Source: a virus. Taken from it: 24,657 nt of DNA. Made by a program: the position numbers and the translations under genes. The first letter of the stretch is position 1. Every line of letters starts with the position of its first letter. The notes beneath the pieces were generated by a model, which was given only the letters and a program-made list of their open reading frames with translations, did no database searches and was not told the DNA's origin. Location: the IMG/VR virus record IMGVR_UViG_3300025759_000663, positions 1 through 24,657 of that record, one strand, 5' to 3'. Of the stretch, positions 1 through 5,932 are shown one piece after another.

Positions 1-108
1 GGTATGACCCCAACCTATTGTCCATATACCAACACTATCTTGATAGGCTGTAAGTTCTAAGCCTTCAAACTTTTTAATAAGAGCAATGCCCTCTTTAGAT
101 ATCTTCAT
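1..108 (-). CDS. Endolysin, GH24 (T4-type) lysozyme, N-terminal part only
   Basis: The 36 N-terminal residues are present and the rest runs off the left window edge. They show the GH24 lysozyme signature: Glu15, then eight residues, Asp24, then five residues, Thr30. This is the E-8-D-5-T catalytic triad of T4/P22-type muramidases and is followed by the usual GWGHT stretch. Members of this family cleave the glycan strand of peptidoglycan at the end of infection. No signal peptide or anchor is seen at the N-terminus, so export would depend on a holin. The ATG at 108 lies just after the stop of the Rz1-like gene (113-115), which places the enzyme last in the visible lysis cassette. The family call is secure; only the C-terminal part is unknown. 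Confidence 0.92.
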   Translation of the reverse strand, partial: MKISKEGIALIKKFEGLELTAYQDSVGIWTIGWGHT

Positions 109-112
109 TTTC

Positions 113-487
113 TTATTCCTCGTTGGTAGTGACTTTTCTATAGTAGACCACCACTTCTTTAAGTTCATTTATATACCTCTTTAGTTCTTGCATATTGTAA
201 GCCATCAACTCATAGTCAGGAATTGACATAGCTACAAAGACTATTCGCCCTTCTTCTTTTTTTACTCTTTCTAAAAATTCATCAACATTAAGCTCTGATA
301 CTACAAACCAATATGGCTCATTAAGATTTATCTCTCTCGGCATGACCGGTTGAGCTATTGTTCTTTCTATAGGTTTACTTAGTATGTCAACTTGTTTAGG
401 GATTAGACTGCAACTGTAAGCCGTCATCAAGACTATCAATAATACGGCTGTCTTGTTCAATGCCGTCAAATACTTCTTTTGTTCCAT
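113..487 (-). CDS. Putative o-spanin (Rz1-like) lipoprotein
   Basis: This 124-aa protein has a basic N-terminus, a hydrophobic segment (about residues 12-24) and a Cys at residue 26 in the context TAYSC, a plausible but imperfect lipobox. The mature part is mostly polar and ends in a helical stretch. Its first 92 bases overlap the 3' end of the upstream Rz-like gene in another frame, the architecture typical of Rz/Rz1 spanin pairs that fuse inner and outer membranes during lysis. The mature domain has a predicted alpha/beta character (a central segment rich in Val, Phe, Ile) rather than the Pro-rich form of lambda Rz1, so it is a divergent o-spanin or another lysis lipoprotein. The function rests on position, overlap and lipobox. 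Confidence 0.6.
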   Translation of the reverse strand: MEQKKYLTALNKTAVLLIVLMTAYSCSLIPKQVDILSKPIERTIAQPVMPREINLNEPYWFVVSELNVDEFLERVKKEEGRIVFVAMSIPDYELMAYNMQELKRYINELKEVVVYYRKVTTNEE

Positions 488-788
488 TGTTCACCCTCTT
501 TTCTATTAATCCCGGTTTAGCTGCTGCTAACTTACTAAGATTATGTCGTTTGAAAATATCAAGATACCTATTCATTTCTTGTTGAATTTCTTGATTTCTT
601 GATTGTAGTTCTACTAATCCTCTTGTTTGCATTTCAAAATCTTGTTGCATACTCTCAATAGCTTCTTTTTGTTCTTGGTCTCTCAACTCATAAGCTCTAT
701 TCAAAGATTGCAAAGAAGAATTTTGCCAATACAAAAATCCACATATAGAAATTAAAACTGCTATTACACCTAATAAAATTTTACTCAT
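396..788 (-). CDS. Putative i-spanin (Rz-like), one TM plus coiled coil
   Basis: With an ATG at 788 this gives 130 aa. An in-frame TTG at 797 would add three residues, but the ATG overlaps the upstream stop as ATGA, so I prefer it. Residues 3-21 form one hydrophobic segment (a signal anchor). Residues of about 25-85 are rich in Gln, Glu, Arg and Leu with coiled-coil character. The rest is a polar periplasmic tail. This is the layout of Rz-type i-spanins: an inner-membrane anchor with a periplasmic coiled coil that reaches an outer-membrane lipoprotein partner. The partner would be the overlapping lipoprotein gene at 113-487. A GH24 endolysin follows directly. No sequence-level Rz signature is claimed; the call comes from topology and neighbourhood. 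Confidence 0.68.
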   Translation of the reverse strand: MSKILLGVIAVLISICGFLYWQNSSLQSLNRAYELRDQEQKEAIESMQQDFEMQTRGLVELQSRNQEIQQEMNRYLDIFKRHNLSKLAAAKPGLIEKRVNNGTKEVFDGIEQDSRIIDSLDDGLQLQSNP

Positions 789-976
789 TGACCACAAACC
801 ATAAATAAATCATCAACTACCTGACAACTATCTCCTTCATTTAAAGTTATAGTTCCTTCTGTTGGTTTACCTTTTTGTACTACAAATTCGTTAGTATTTT
901 CATCAAACGCAACAATTGTTTTTGTACAGCTTATTACTAATAAAAATGTAGTTAAAATTAAAATTATTTTTTTCAT
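785..976 (-). CDS. Small lipoprotein of unknown function
   Basis: This 63-aa protein has a classical lipoprotein signal: two lysines, a hydrophobic stretch and the lipobox LVISC with the lipidated Cys at residue 17. The mature part is only about 47 residues and contains two more cysteines (C51 and C61 in the context SCQVVDDLFMVC), which could form a disulfide. It starts at an ATG (976-974) overlapping the stop of the FecR-domain gene and ends in an ATGA overlap with the Rz-like gene. It therefore sits exactly at the joint between the curli-like set and the spanins. It may be an accessory of either. No known family is recognised. Confidence 0.65.
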   Translation of the reverse strand: MKKIILILTTFLLVISCTKTIVAFDENTNEFVVQKGKPTEGTITLNEGDSCQVVDDLFMVCGQ

Positions 977-2118
977 TGACTTTGCCTTATTACTATTACA
1001 GAAGAGCCACCACCATTTACTTTGACTTGATTAGTGACACCATCTTGTTCTAAAACTACTAAGTAGCTTTCTCCACTATCTATTTGTATAGAAGTAGATG
1101 ACGCTACTGACCTTGTTAATTTAACTTCTTGACCAGAAACTATTGTAGTAATTTGTGTTTTCTGGTCTTGTCCTATTGTAGTCCCCTCTATATTTACTGC
1201 TGAAATTGTTTGAGTTAATTCTTCTTCATTATCTAAAACATCTAGCTCAGTAATTATATCTAATAAATCCTCTAAAAAATTTACATTCAGAGCGTCATAG
1301 TCTAATTCTGTAAACTCAAGTTCATCTTTATCCAATGAGTCATCAGCTAAATAATCTACATCTAATTCATCAAAATCTAACAAGTTATCTTCTTGTTTGC
1401 TTTCAGTATTTTCGTCTATATCTTTTTCTTCTTCAGGTGGAGCAATCAACAACATATTATTTATAAAATCTAAAGATAAATCTAAAATAACCGGATTACT
1501 AGGTGGAGCTTCAAATACTCTGGTTGTTGTTGCTTGATAGGGTTTGTTAAGTATTACTGTACCCATTGCTGTTGTCACAGATATTTCGCCTGATGGGTTG
1601 CCATCTTCATCAGGCAATAATATAAACAAACTCTTACCTGTATCTGGCTCTACTGTTATTGTAAAGTCTGTGCCTCTAATACCTACAACTGCACTATTTG
1701 TTGTCAGTTTTATATTTTTTTTAGATATTTTATTTGTAAGGCTTGAAGTAAATCTTGCTGTACCTTTTACAAAATTCAAAGCTAATCTAGAATTATCTGG
1801 GTTTGGGTCAAATACAAATTCATCTATAACAACCATTGAGTGTTCAGTAATCCGAATACTCGTGTCGTCTATAAATCTTATACCCATACGACCTGCTTCT
1901 GTTTGTGCTTTGTCGTAAGACTGTATGCCAAAGTCTGTAATTACATCATAACCTTTGTCACGTTCTATTCTGGCATATCCTGATACTTGTTCTACAGTTC
2001 CTATATCAACAGCTTGTGCTTGTGCCTTGGTCGTTTTGATTGACACAGAAAGTACCATTAGAGCCGTTAGAAGTAATCTTGAGCCAATCATTATCGAGTG
2101 TGCTTTGTTGTGTGACAT
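973..2118 (-). CDS. Secreted FecR-domain protein with acidic repeats and a curlin-like C-terminus
   Basis: This 381-aa protein has a signal peptide: a hydrophobic stretch at about residues 14-27 and an AQAQA cleavage region near residue 36. Alternative starts at Met10 or Met21 would keep part of it. Residues of about 40-195 form a FecR domain, with the typical LTTNSAVVGIRGTDF block at 138-152. Residues 225-300 are very acidic, with short ELD-D-L repeats. The final 35 residues look like a curlin repeat: Q358-x4-N363, then S373-x5-Q379. The gene is wedged between the curlin-like gene and a lipoprotein gene. Its first 113 bases overlap the curlin-like gene in another frame. FecR domains occur in periplasmic signalling proteins and in secreted proteins. 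Here a cell-surface or amyloid-associated role is inferred, not shown. Confidence 0.8.
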   Translation of the reverse strand: MSHNKAHSIMIGSRLLLTALMVLSVSIKTTKAQAQAVDIGTVEQVSGYARIERDKGYDVITDFGIQSYDKAQTEAGRMGIRFIDDTSIRITEHSMVVIDEFVFDPNPDNSRLALNFVKGTARFTSSLTNKISKKNIKLTTNSAVVGIRGTDFTITVEPDTGKSLFILLPDEDGNPSGEISVTTAMGTVILNKPYQATTTRVFEAPPSNPVILDLSLDFINNMLLIAPPEEEKDIDENTESKQEDNLLDFDELDVDYLADDSLDKDELEFTELDYDALNVNFLEDLLDIITELDVLDNEEELTQTISAVNIEGTTIGQDQKTQITTIVSGQEVKLTRSVASSTSIQIDSGESYLVVLEQDGVTNQVKVNGGGSSVIVIRQSQ

Positions 2119-2713
2119 TTATTGTTCTTGACCCTCCTGTATGAGTCAAATGGAAATATGCTCCCTGATAGCCGTCACCATCAAATGTCACAGTATTATC
2201 AGACCCATCTATGTTCATATAGTTTGTAGCTAAGTCTTGGTCAATTGCAGATGTAATTGAATTGTTAGAGCCATTTATTGTCCAATCTAAATCTAATGTA
2301 GAAGCTTGTGCATTAGTTGCTTGACTAAAAGTAAAAGCATTTGATGACCCTGATACTTGTACATTTACATTAGAACTGTCTGCACCATAAGTATTGTTAG
2401 GGTCTGTCTGTATAGCAAATGTATTAGAGTCTCCGGTAAATTCAAAAAAGCCTGTATAACTATCAGCATATATATCGCCTTTAAATATATTTGAATTACC
2501 TAATTGGTTTACATCAAGTGTCATTGTTGCACCATCTAAGTCTAATGGTGTCATAGTACCTGATACAGCAGAAGCTCCACCGATTAAATTTCCAGACCCA
2601 AGCTGCTCAATATCTATATTTGCCGTAGCTCCTGCTTGGTCTATAGATATTTCATTGTCTGTAGCAAAAATATTTATACTTATAAAAATAATTACTGGTA
2701 AATACTTTCTCAT
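2006..2713 (-). CDS. Curlin-like amyloid repeat protein (CsgA/CsgB-like)
   Basis: This 235-aa protein has a signal peptide (MRKYLPVIIF onwards, cleavage near residue 17). The mature chain is rich in Asn, Gln, Ser, Gly and Thr. It carries repeats resembling curlin strand-loop-strand units: Q37-LGSG-N42 and Q70-LGNS-N75, then G-(S/D)-x-N turns around N97, N125, N151, N173 and N219, at intervals of mostly 22-28 residues. Curlin repeats are about 22-23 residues long. Lys and Arg are nearly absent from the mature part. It starts in an ATGA overlap behind csgG, with GGAG upstream. Known curlins are secreted through CsgG and form extracellular amyloid. The repeats are degenerate, so another beta-solenoid protein is possible. 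Confidence 0.72.
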   Translation of the reverse strand: MRKYLPVIIFISINIFATDNEISIDQAGATANIDIEQLGSGNLIGGASAVSGTMTPLDLDGATMTLDVNQLGNSNIFKGDIYADSYTGFFEFTGDSNTFAIQTDPNNTYGADSSNVNVQVSGSSNAFTFSQATNAQASTLDLDWTINGSNNSITSAIDQDLATNYMNIDGSDNTVTFDGDGYQGAYFHLTHTGGSRTINVTQQSTLDNDWLKITSNGSNGTFCVNQNDQGTSTSC

Positions 2714-3513
2714 TCTTTATAGCTCCAATATTGTTTTTCAATTCCTTTTTTTATTGTAGCAAGGATAGCCTCTTCAATAGCTGCCTGAACTGCTATCGTC
2801 ACGCTTTCATTCTCTACATCACCATTTTCTATTTCAATCAATTCGGTTTTATTTTCTATAAATCTAAAAGCGTCTTGATTAGTACCAACACTTAATATCG
2901 TTTTAGATACTGTGACTTCTATAAGAACTCTGCCGGTTAAAACAGATACAGTTCTCAAAGACAATGTGACAGTATCTTGTCTATATTGTTTTGATAAACC
3001 TATGCCTAAAAGTCTAGCTCCACGACCTCCACTTCTTGTATTAGTTTCATAGCCGACTATAGCTCCTTCCATAATTAAACCTGCAAAAACTAATGGTTTT
3101 AATTTTTGTGGGTCATCAAATGTTTCTCTGGTACTTCTTATTAGTTGTCTTTCTTTAGTAAGATTATCTAAACCTATTCTTTCTACAACTTCAAAAAACT
3201 CTCCGTTAGATACAGCTTTCAAAGTCTTTATCAAAAGCACATATGGTGCTTGTGTGACTGCTGTGCTAAACGTAGCAAAATTACTATTACTTCTTCTTTG
3301 TCCTGTTTGGTCTGTAAAAGATGTTGGGTATATAGCTACTATAGGTTTTTTTTCTGCCGGTAAAATAGTTTCTATTTCTTTATTAATAACTCCAACTCTT
3401 TCAGCATACTTCGAAATCTTTTGATTTTGTAAAGCATCATCATAAAAGACAGTACAGCTAGAAAGTAAAACTATTAAGAGGAAAAGTAATAACTGTTTGT
3501 TTATTAGCTTCAT
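2710..3513 (-). CDS. csgG: Curli production/assembly lipoprotein CsgG (outer-membrane secretion pore)
   Basis: This 267-aa protein is close to the length of bacterial CsgG. It has a lipoprotein signal with lipobox LLSSC and Cys20 as the lipidated residue. Several CsgG family blocks are clear: VAIYPTSFTDQTGQ (about 59-72), FSTAVTQAP, FFEVVERIGLDNLTKERQLIR (split around residues 105-125), the PLVFAGLIMEGAIVGYETNT block, and the glycine-rich GARLLGIG segment followed by QYRQDTVTLSLR. CsgG forms a nonameric outer-membrane channel that exports curlins. The start overlaps the 3' end of the csgF-like gene by 56 bases, and the end overlaps the curlin-like gene as ATGA. The family identity is very strong. 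Whether it secretes the neighbouring protein or serves as a lysis or leak pore is inference. Confidence 0.95.
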   Translation of the reverse strand: MKLINKQLLLFLLIVLLSSCTVFYDDALQNQKISKYAERVGVINKEIETILPAEKKPIVAIYPTSFTDQTGQRRSNSNFATFSTAVTQAPYVLLIKTLKAVSNGEFFEVVERIGLDNLTKERQLIRSTRETFDDPQKLKPLVFAGLIMEGAIVGYETNTRSGGRGARLLGIGLSKQYRQDTVTLSLRTVSVLTGRVLIEVTVSKTILSVGTNQDAFRFIENKTELIEIENGDVENESVTIAVQAAIEEAILATIKKGIEKQYWSYKE

Positions 3514-4000
3514 TGGTGACTGTCAAAGTTATATTGGTTTCATCAACCTTATAGTCAATAGTATTCCCCTCAAGTTCTATTGTTCCGTTATCTTGTGCTT
3601 CTTCTCCAAATAATTTATCAACTAATTGTTGAGATAATTTTGCATAAACTCTTGTTTCAAAGTTTCTTATAAATCTTGCAGTTGTGGTATTTTGTTCATC
3701 TCTTTCTGCTTGTTCTACTAAAGCTTCTACTTCTTCTTGTAATGTTTTGTATCTAGTATGTTCTTGATTTTCTATTGTTAAATAGTGTTGAGATGTATTT
3801 ACACCTGAAAAACTTGGAGACTTAAATTTAAAATTCATTTCATCTGCTAATGCTAGATTTACACAAAATGCTATGACTATGAATAAACCAACATACATAC
3901 AAATAATTAAAGCTAAGTCTTTTTGCTCTGCTTTTTTTCTTGCAGCTACTTCTGCCTTAGAAGGTCTGCCTCTTTTTCTTTTAATCTTTTCTTTGGTCAT
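3458..4000 (-). CDS. csgF: Curli assembly protein CsgF-like, with a basic AT-hook-like N-terminal extension
   Basis: The mature region after ALA-52 begins DEMNFKFKSPSFSG, matching the CsgF N-terminal pattern (aromatic-x-F-x-x-P-x-F-G) that inserts into the CsgG pore. The helical middle and beta C-terminal part fit CsgF (about 128 mature residues). Before the hydrophobic segment (about 29-50) lies an unusual stretch of some 27 basic residues with KRKRGRPSKAE, an AT-hook core. An internal ATG at 3898 (Met35) would give a normal signal peptide without this extension, but it has no clear ribosome site. The ATG at 4000 has AAAGG nine bases upstream. It overlaps the holin-candidate gene by 20 bases and csgG by 56. 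CsgF couples CsgG to the surface nucleator in enterobacteria; CsgE is not seen here. Confidence 0.82.
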   Translation of the reverse strand: MTKEKIKRKRGRPSKAEVAARKKAEQKDLALIICMYVGLFIVIAFCVNLALADEMNFKFKSPSFSGVNTSQHYLTIENQEHTRYKTLQEEVEALVEQAERDEQNTTTARFIRNFETRVYAKLSQQLVDKLFGEEAQDNGTIELEGNTIDYKVDETNITLTVTNEANKQTVITFPLNSFTF

Positions 4001-4331
4001 CTCTATCTGCCTTTGCTATTTTATCTTTCTGTACTAATTGTGGCACACCTAACATTGTTTTTAATAATGTATCTTGTCTTATTATTTCATTGTCTACACT
4101 TCTTACTCTATCTATAAGTGATACCAAAATGCCTTGTTGTGAGTCTAGTTTCTGTTGCAATCTACCTTCCATAGCTTTTAGTTGTTCATTTACTTTGTCA
4201 TCAACTACATCAATCTTAGACTCCATGCCATCTATAATTCTGTTTATTAACTTCCATACAAATATACCAAGACCTAAAGCTGCAGCTACAGGAAATCCTA
4301 ACTCAGTTATTAGCCTTACTATATCGTCCAT
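3981..4331 (-). CDS. Holin candidate: one TM with coiled-coil tail
   Basis: This 116-aa protein has one hydrophobic segment near the N-terminus (about residues 9-29), followed by a long charged helix with heptad-like spacing (about 35-90) and a very charged C-terminus. The layout resembles small phage holins or holin-like proteins with one TM and a cytoplasmic coiled coil. It starts in a TAATG overlap with the nuclease gene and overlaps the csgF-like gene by 20 bases, upstream of the spanins and endolysin. A membrane-lesion role is inferred from topology and place. A second candidate (5083-5259) also exists, and I cannot decide between them from sequence alone. Confidence 0.5.
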   Translation of the reverse strand: MDDIVRLITELGFPVAAALGLGIFVWKLINRIIDGMESKIDVVDDKVNEQLKAMEGRLQQKLDSQQGILVSLIDRVRSVDNEIIRQDTLLKTMLGVPQLVQKDKIAKADRDDQRKD

Positions 4332-4753
4332 TATTCAACAGGCTCAAACAAACCAAGCTCAATTAATTTAGTTCTATTAGACTGATGTACAGCTTCTATT
4401 GCAGTTTTGTTTTGTCCAAAGTATTTTGCTGCCATATAATTTTCTACCATAGCATTATTTATATCTACGCCATCACAAACTATTGTTCCTAAAACTCTAC
4501 CAAACTTTCCTCTAGAGTCTCTAAGTTCTGTACGGATAATTACAGTATCTGCTTTTTCTATAGCATCACCCAAAAACTTAGCAGCTAGTTTGCCTCTAGC
4601 TTTTTCATCTTTGTTTCTTGTTCTAGACTCAGGAGTATCTATACCAAAAAGTCTTACTCTACTTTTGTATAAAACAGAAAACCCTAAATCTAGAGTAGCG
4701 TCTACAGTATCGCCATCTACTACTCTATCTATTGTGCATTTATATTCGTACAT
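4331..4753 (-). CDS. Staphylococcal-nuclease-like (thermonuclease, SNase) protein
   Basis: This 140-aa single-domain protein has the full SNase active site. VVDGDTV gives Asp15 (equivalent to Asp21 of the staphylococcal enzyme). RVRLFGIDTPES gives Arg34, Asp39, Thr40 and Glu42 (equivalent to Arg35, Asp40, Thr41 and Glu43). GKFGRVLG gives Arg86 (equivalent to Arg87). Family members are calcium-dependent phosphodiesterases that cut DNA and RNA. No signal peptide is seen, so it should act in the cytoplasm or after lysis. Its gene overlaps the small membrane protein gene upstream and touches the holin candidate downstream (TAATG). Possible roles are host DNA breakdown for nucleotide recycling or clearing DNA at lysis. 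The fold and activity call is firm; the role is inferred. Confidence 0.93.
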   Translation of the reverse strand: MYEYKCTIDRVVDGDTVDATLDLGFSVLYKSRVRLFGIDTPESRTRNKDEKARGKLAAKFLGDAIEKADTVIIRTELRDSRGKFGRVLGTIVCDGVDINNAMVENYMAAKYFGQNKTAIEAVHQSNRTKLIELGLFEPVE

Positions 4754-4925
4754 TATATTTTCTCTTGTTTCTTAAATATCTAAGATAAGCTTTCATATTT
4801 CTTTCAGCTCGTCTTTTCAAATAAAATTTTAATCCAAGCAAACCTAGCAGGAATGAAATGTTCAAGACTACTACAAAAACTAACTCGCTATTCAATGCAA
4901 GACTTTGTTTTCGTCTGCCTCCCAC
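4740..4925 (-). CDS. Small single-TM membrane protein, unknown
   Basis: This protein is 61 aa from a GTG at 4925, or 51 aa from an in-frame TTG at 4895 that overlaps the upstream stop as TTGA. The shorter form fits the coupling style of the neighbouring genes. A strongly hydrophobic segment (about residues 15-34 of the long form) is followed by a very basic tail rich in Arg, Lys and Tyr, giving an N-out/C-in topology by the positive-inside rule. It overlaps the nuclease gene by 14 bases. Small basic membrane proteins near lysis genes may be holins, antiholins or membrane-remodelling factors. No family is recognised. Confidence 0.5.
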   Translation of the reverse strand: MGGRRKQSLALNSELVFVVVLNISFLLGLLGLKFYLKRRAERNMKAYLRYLRNKRKYNVRI

Positions 4926-5086
4926 ATTGACTCTAATAATACTGAAACCAAACTGTCTAGTTCCCCAACTACCTCTACACCTAAATCTGCAGCAGAGTCC
5001 TCTGCTATCTGCAAAGTCTCAGCTACTATAGTAGGTCCTGAATATCTTTTTTCATCATGTGTAAATTCTGTAATAAATAATTTCAT
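4892..5086 (-). CDS. Small conserved phage protein, unknown function
   Basis: This 64-aa acidic protein begins MKLFITEFTHDEKRYSGP and then has an alternating beta/alpha pattern (IVAETLQIAEDSAADLGVEVVGEL). The type resembles short phage proteins I have seen in marine phage genomes, but I cannot name a family. It has a GAGG ribosome site a few bases before the ATG at 5086, which overlaps the upstream stop as ATGA. No membrane segment is present, so it is probably cytoplasmic. The function is unknown. Confidence 0.55.
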   Translation of the reverse strand: MKLFITEFTHDEKRYSGPTIVAETLQIAEDSAADLGVEVVGELDSLVSVLLESMWEADENKVLH

Positions 5087-5259
5087 ACAAACCTCGAAGT
5101 TATTTCTATTGCTGCCATACCTGCATATAAACCATATATAAGCAACTCAATACGTACAAATCTTTTAGAGCCTTCTTCTAATCTTTTTTCTAAATTTTCA
5201 TATCTAATAGTACATTCTCTTTCATGTGAGTGTATTTTATTTAAAGCTTCATCTTTCAT
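5083..5259 (-). CDS. Small coiled-coil/TM protein, XhlA-like topology (second holin-type candidate)
   Basis: I chose the ATG at 5259 (58 aa). The open frame extends upstream only into the preceding fibre gene, whose stop is at 5261-5263. The N-terminal half is a charged helix with coiled-coil character (HERECTIRYENLEKRLEEG), and the C-terminal part has one hydrophobic segment (about residues 37-52). This is the layout of XhlA-type hemolysin/holin-accessory proteins: a cytoplasmic coiled coil with a C-terminal membrane anchor. The ATGA overlap with the next gene supports its reality. The assignment rests on topology only. Confidence 0.55.
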   Translation of the reverse strand: MKDEALNKIHSHERECTIRYENLEKRLEEGSKRFVRIELLIYGLYAGMAAIEITSRFV

Positions 5260-5260
5260 G

Positions 5261-5932
5261 CTATGTCCAATATACGTAGTTTGTTTGACTATTTTGATAA
5301 TAAATTGTATTCCAAGCAGGAGGTGCAGTATATGTATATTTTGTTTGACCTGTCGTAGTAGGTTGTCCGGGAGTCCAATATGTTGCATAAGCCATACTTG
5401 TTCTTGGAATTGTTAGTTGTCCATTTATTGTTTGAGAGTGTCTCATTGTATTCCAATTACTATTAGTTCTTCTTTGATTGAATGTGACTTCTAAACGAGC
5501 ATTACCAAAATTTGTTTTTTGGTATGAAATAGATGAAGAAAATTGAGCTCCTGACCAACCGGTATATGTAGAAGGAGAGCAAGAGCCAAGAGTGCTGCTT
5601 CCATAAGGTACTCCGGCAGGGTTAAATCCACCCATATCTGAAGGAGAAAGAGTCACAGGTCCATTTACATAACCATCTACATTAGCAAAAGGATTATTAA
5701 AAGGAACATAAACCATTGTGTGCATTTGTGTAGTTGTTCCTGTTGCAGCAATCGCAGGTGGAGGTCCAGAAGAAGCTCCATACCATTCTGTAAAAGCCAT
5801 CTGTACACTTGCTGATTTATTTATTAAACCTCGTATTGGTGCAGAATTTATGTTCGACTGTGTTCCAGAAGTGCCACTAGCCTCAACGTGCATTTCATTT
5901 AGAGTTATTTGTCCTGAACTAGGTAATGGCAT
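5261..5932 (-). CDS. Short tail-fibre/tail-tip-like protein (copy 1 of a module)
   Basis: This 223-aa protein starts MPLPSSGQITLNEMHVE, a motif found at the start of many marine phage tail proteins. It then has an FTEWYGAS element and a Gly/Ser/Thr/Tyr-rich beta-type body with few charged residues. Its closest analogue in the window is the protein at 10285-11073, which opens with a similar motif and also follows an S74-type fibre gene. It starts in a TAATG overlap with that fibre gene. A role as a distal fibre or receptor-contacting protein is inferred. The C-terminal Tyr/Trp-rich stretch (PPAWNTIYYQNSQTNYVYW) may form the exposed tip. Confidence 0.65.
   Translation of the reverse strand: MPLPSSGQITLNEMHVEASGTSGTQSNINSAPIRGLINKSASVQMAFTEWYGASSGPPPAIAATGTTTQMHTMVYVPFNNPFANVDGYVNGPVTLSPSDMGGFNPAGVPYGSSTLGSCSPSTYTGWSGAQFSSSISYQKTNFGNARLEVTFNQRRTNSNWNTMRHSQTINGQLTIPRTSMAYATYWTPGQPTTTGQTKYTYTAPPAWNTIYYQNSQTNYVYWT

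Noticed and set aside
1544-1918. Plus-strand open frame opposite the FecR gene
   Set aside because: It is antisense to a well-supported domain, with a low-complexity product and no ribosome site. It is a shadow of the minus-strand gene.
5260-5388. Upstream extension of the small coiled-coil gene at 5083-5259
   Set aside because: It would overlap the C-terminal coding region of the fibre-tip gene and has no typical signal. The ATG at 5259, right after that gene's stop, is better.
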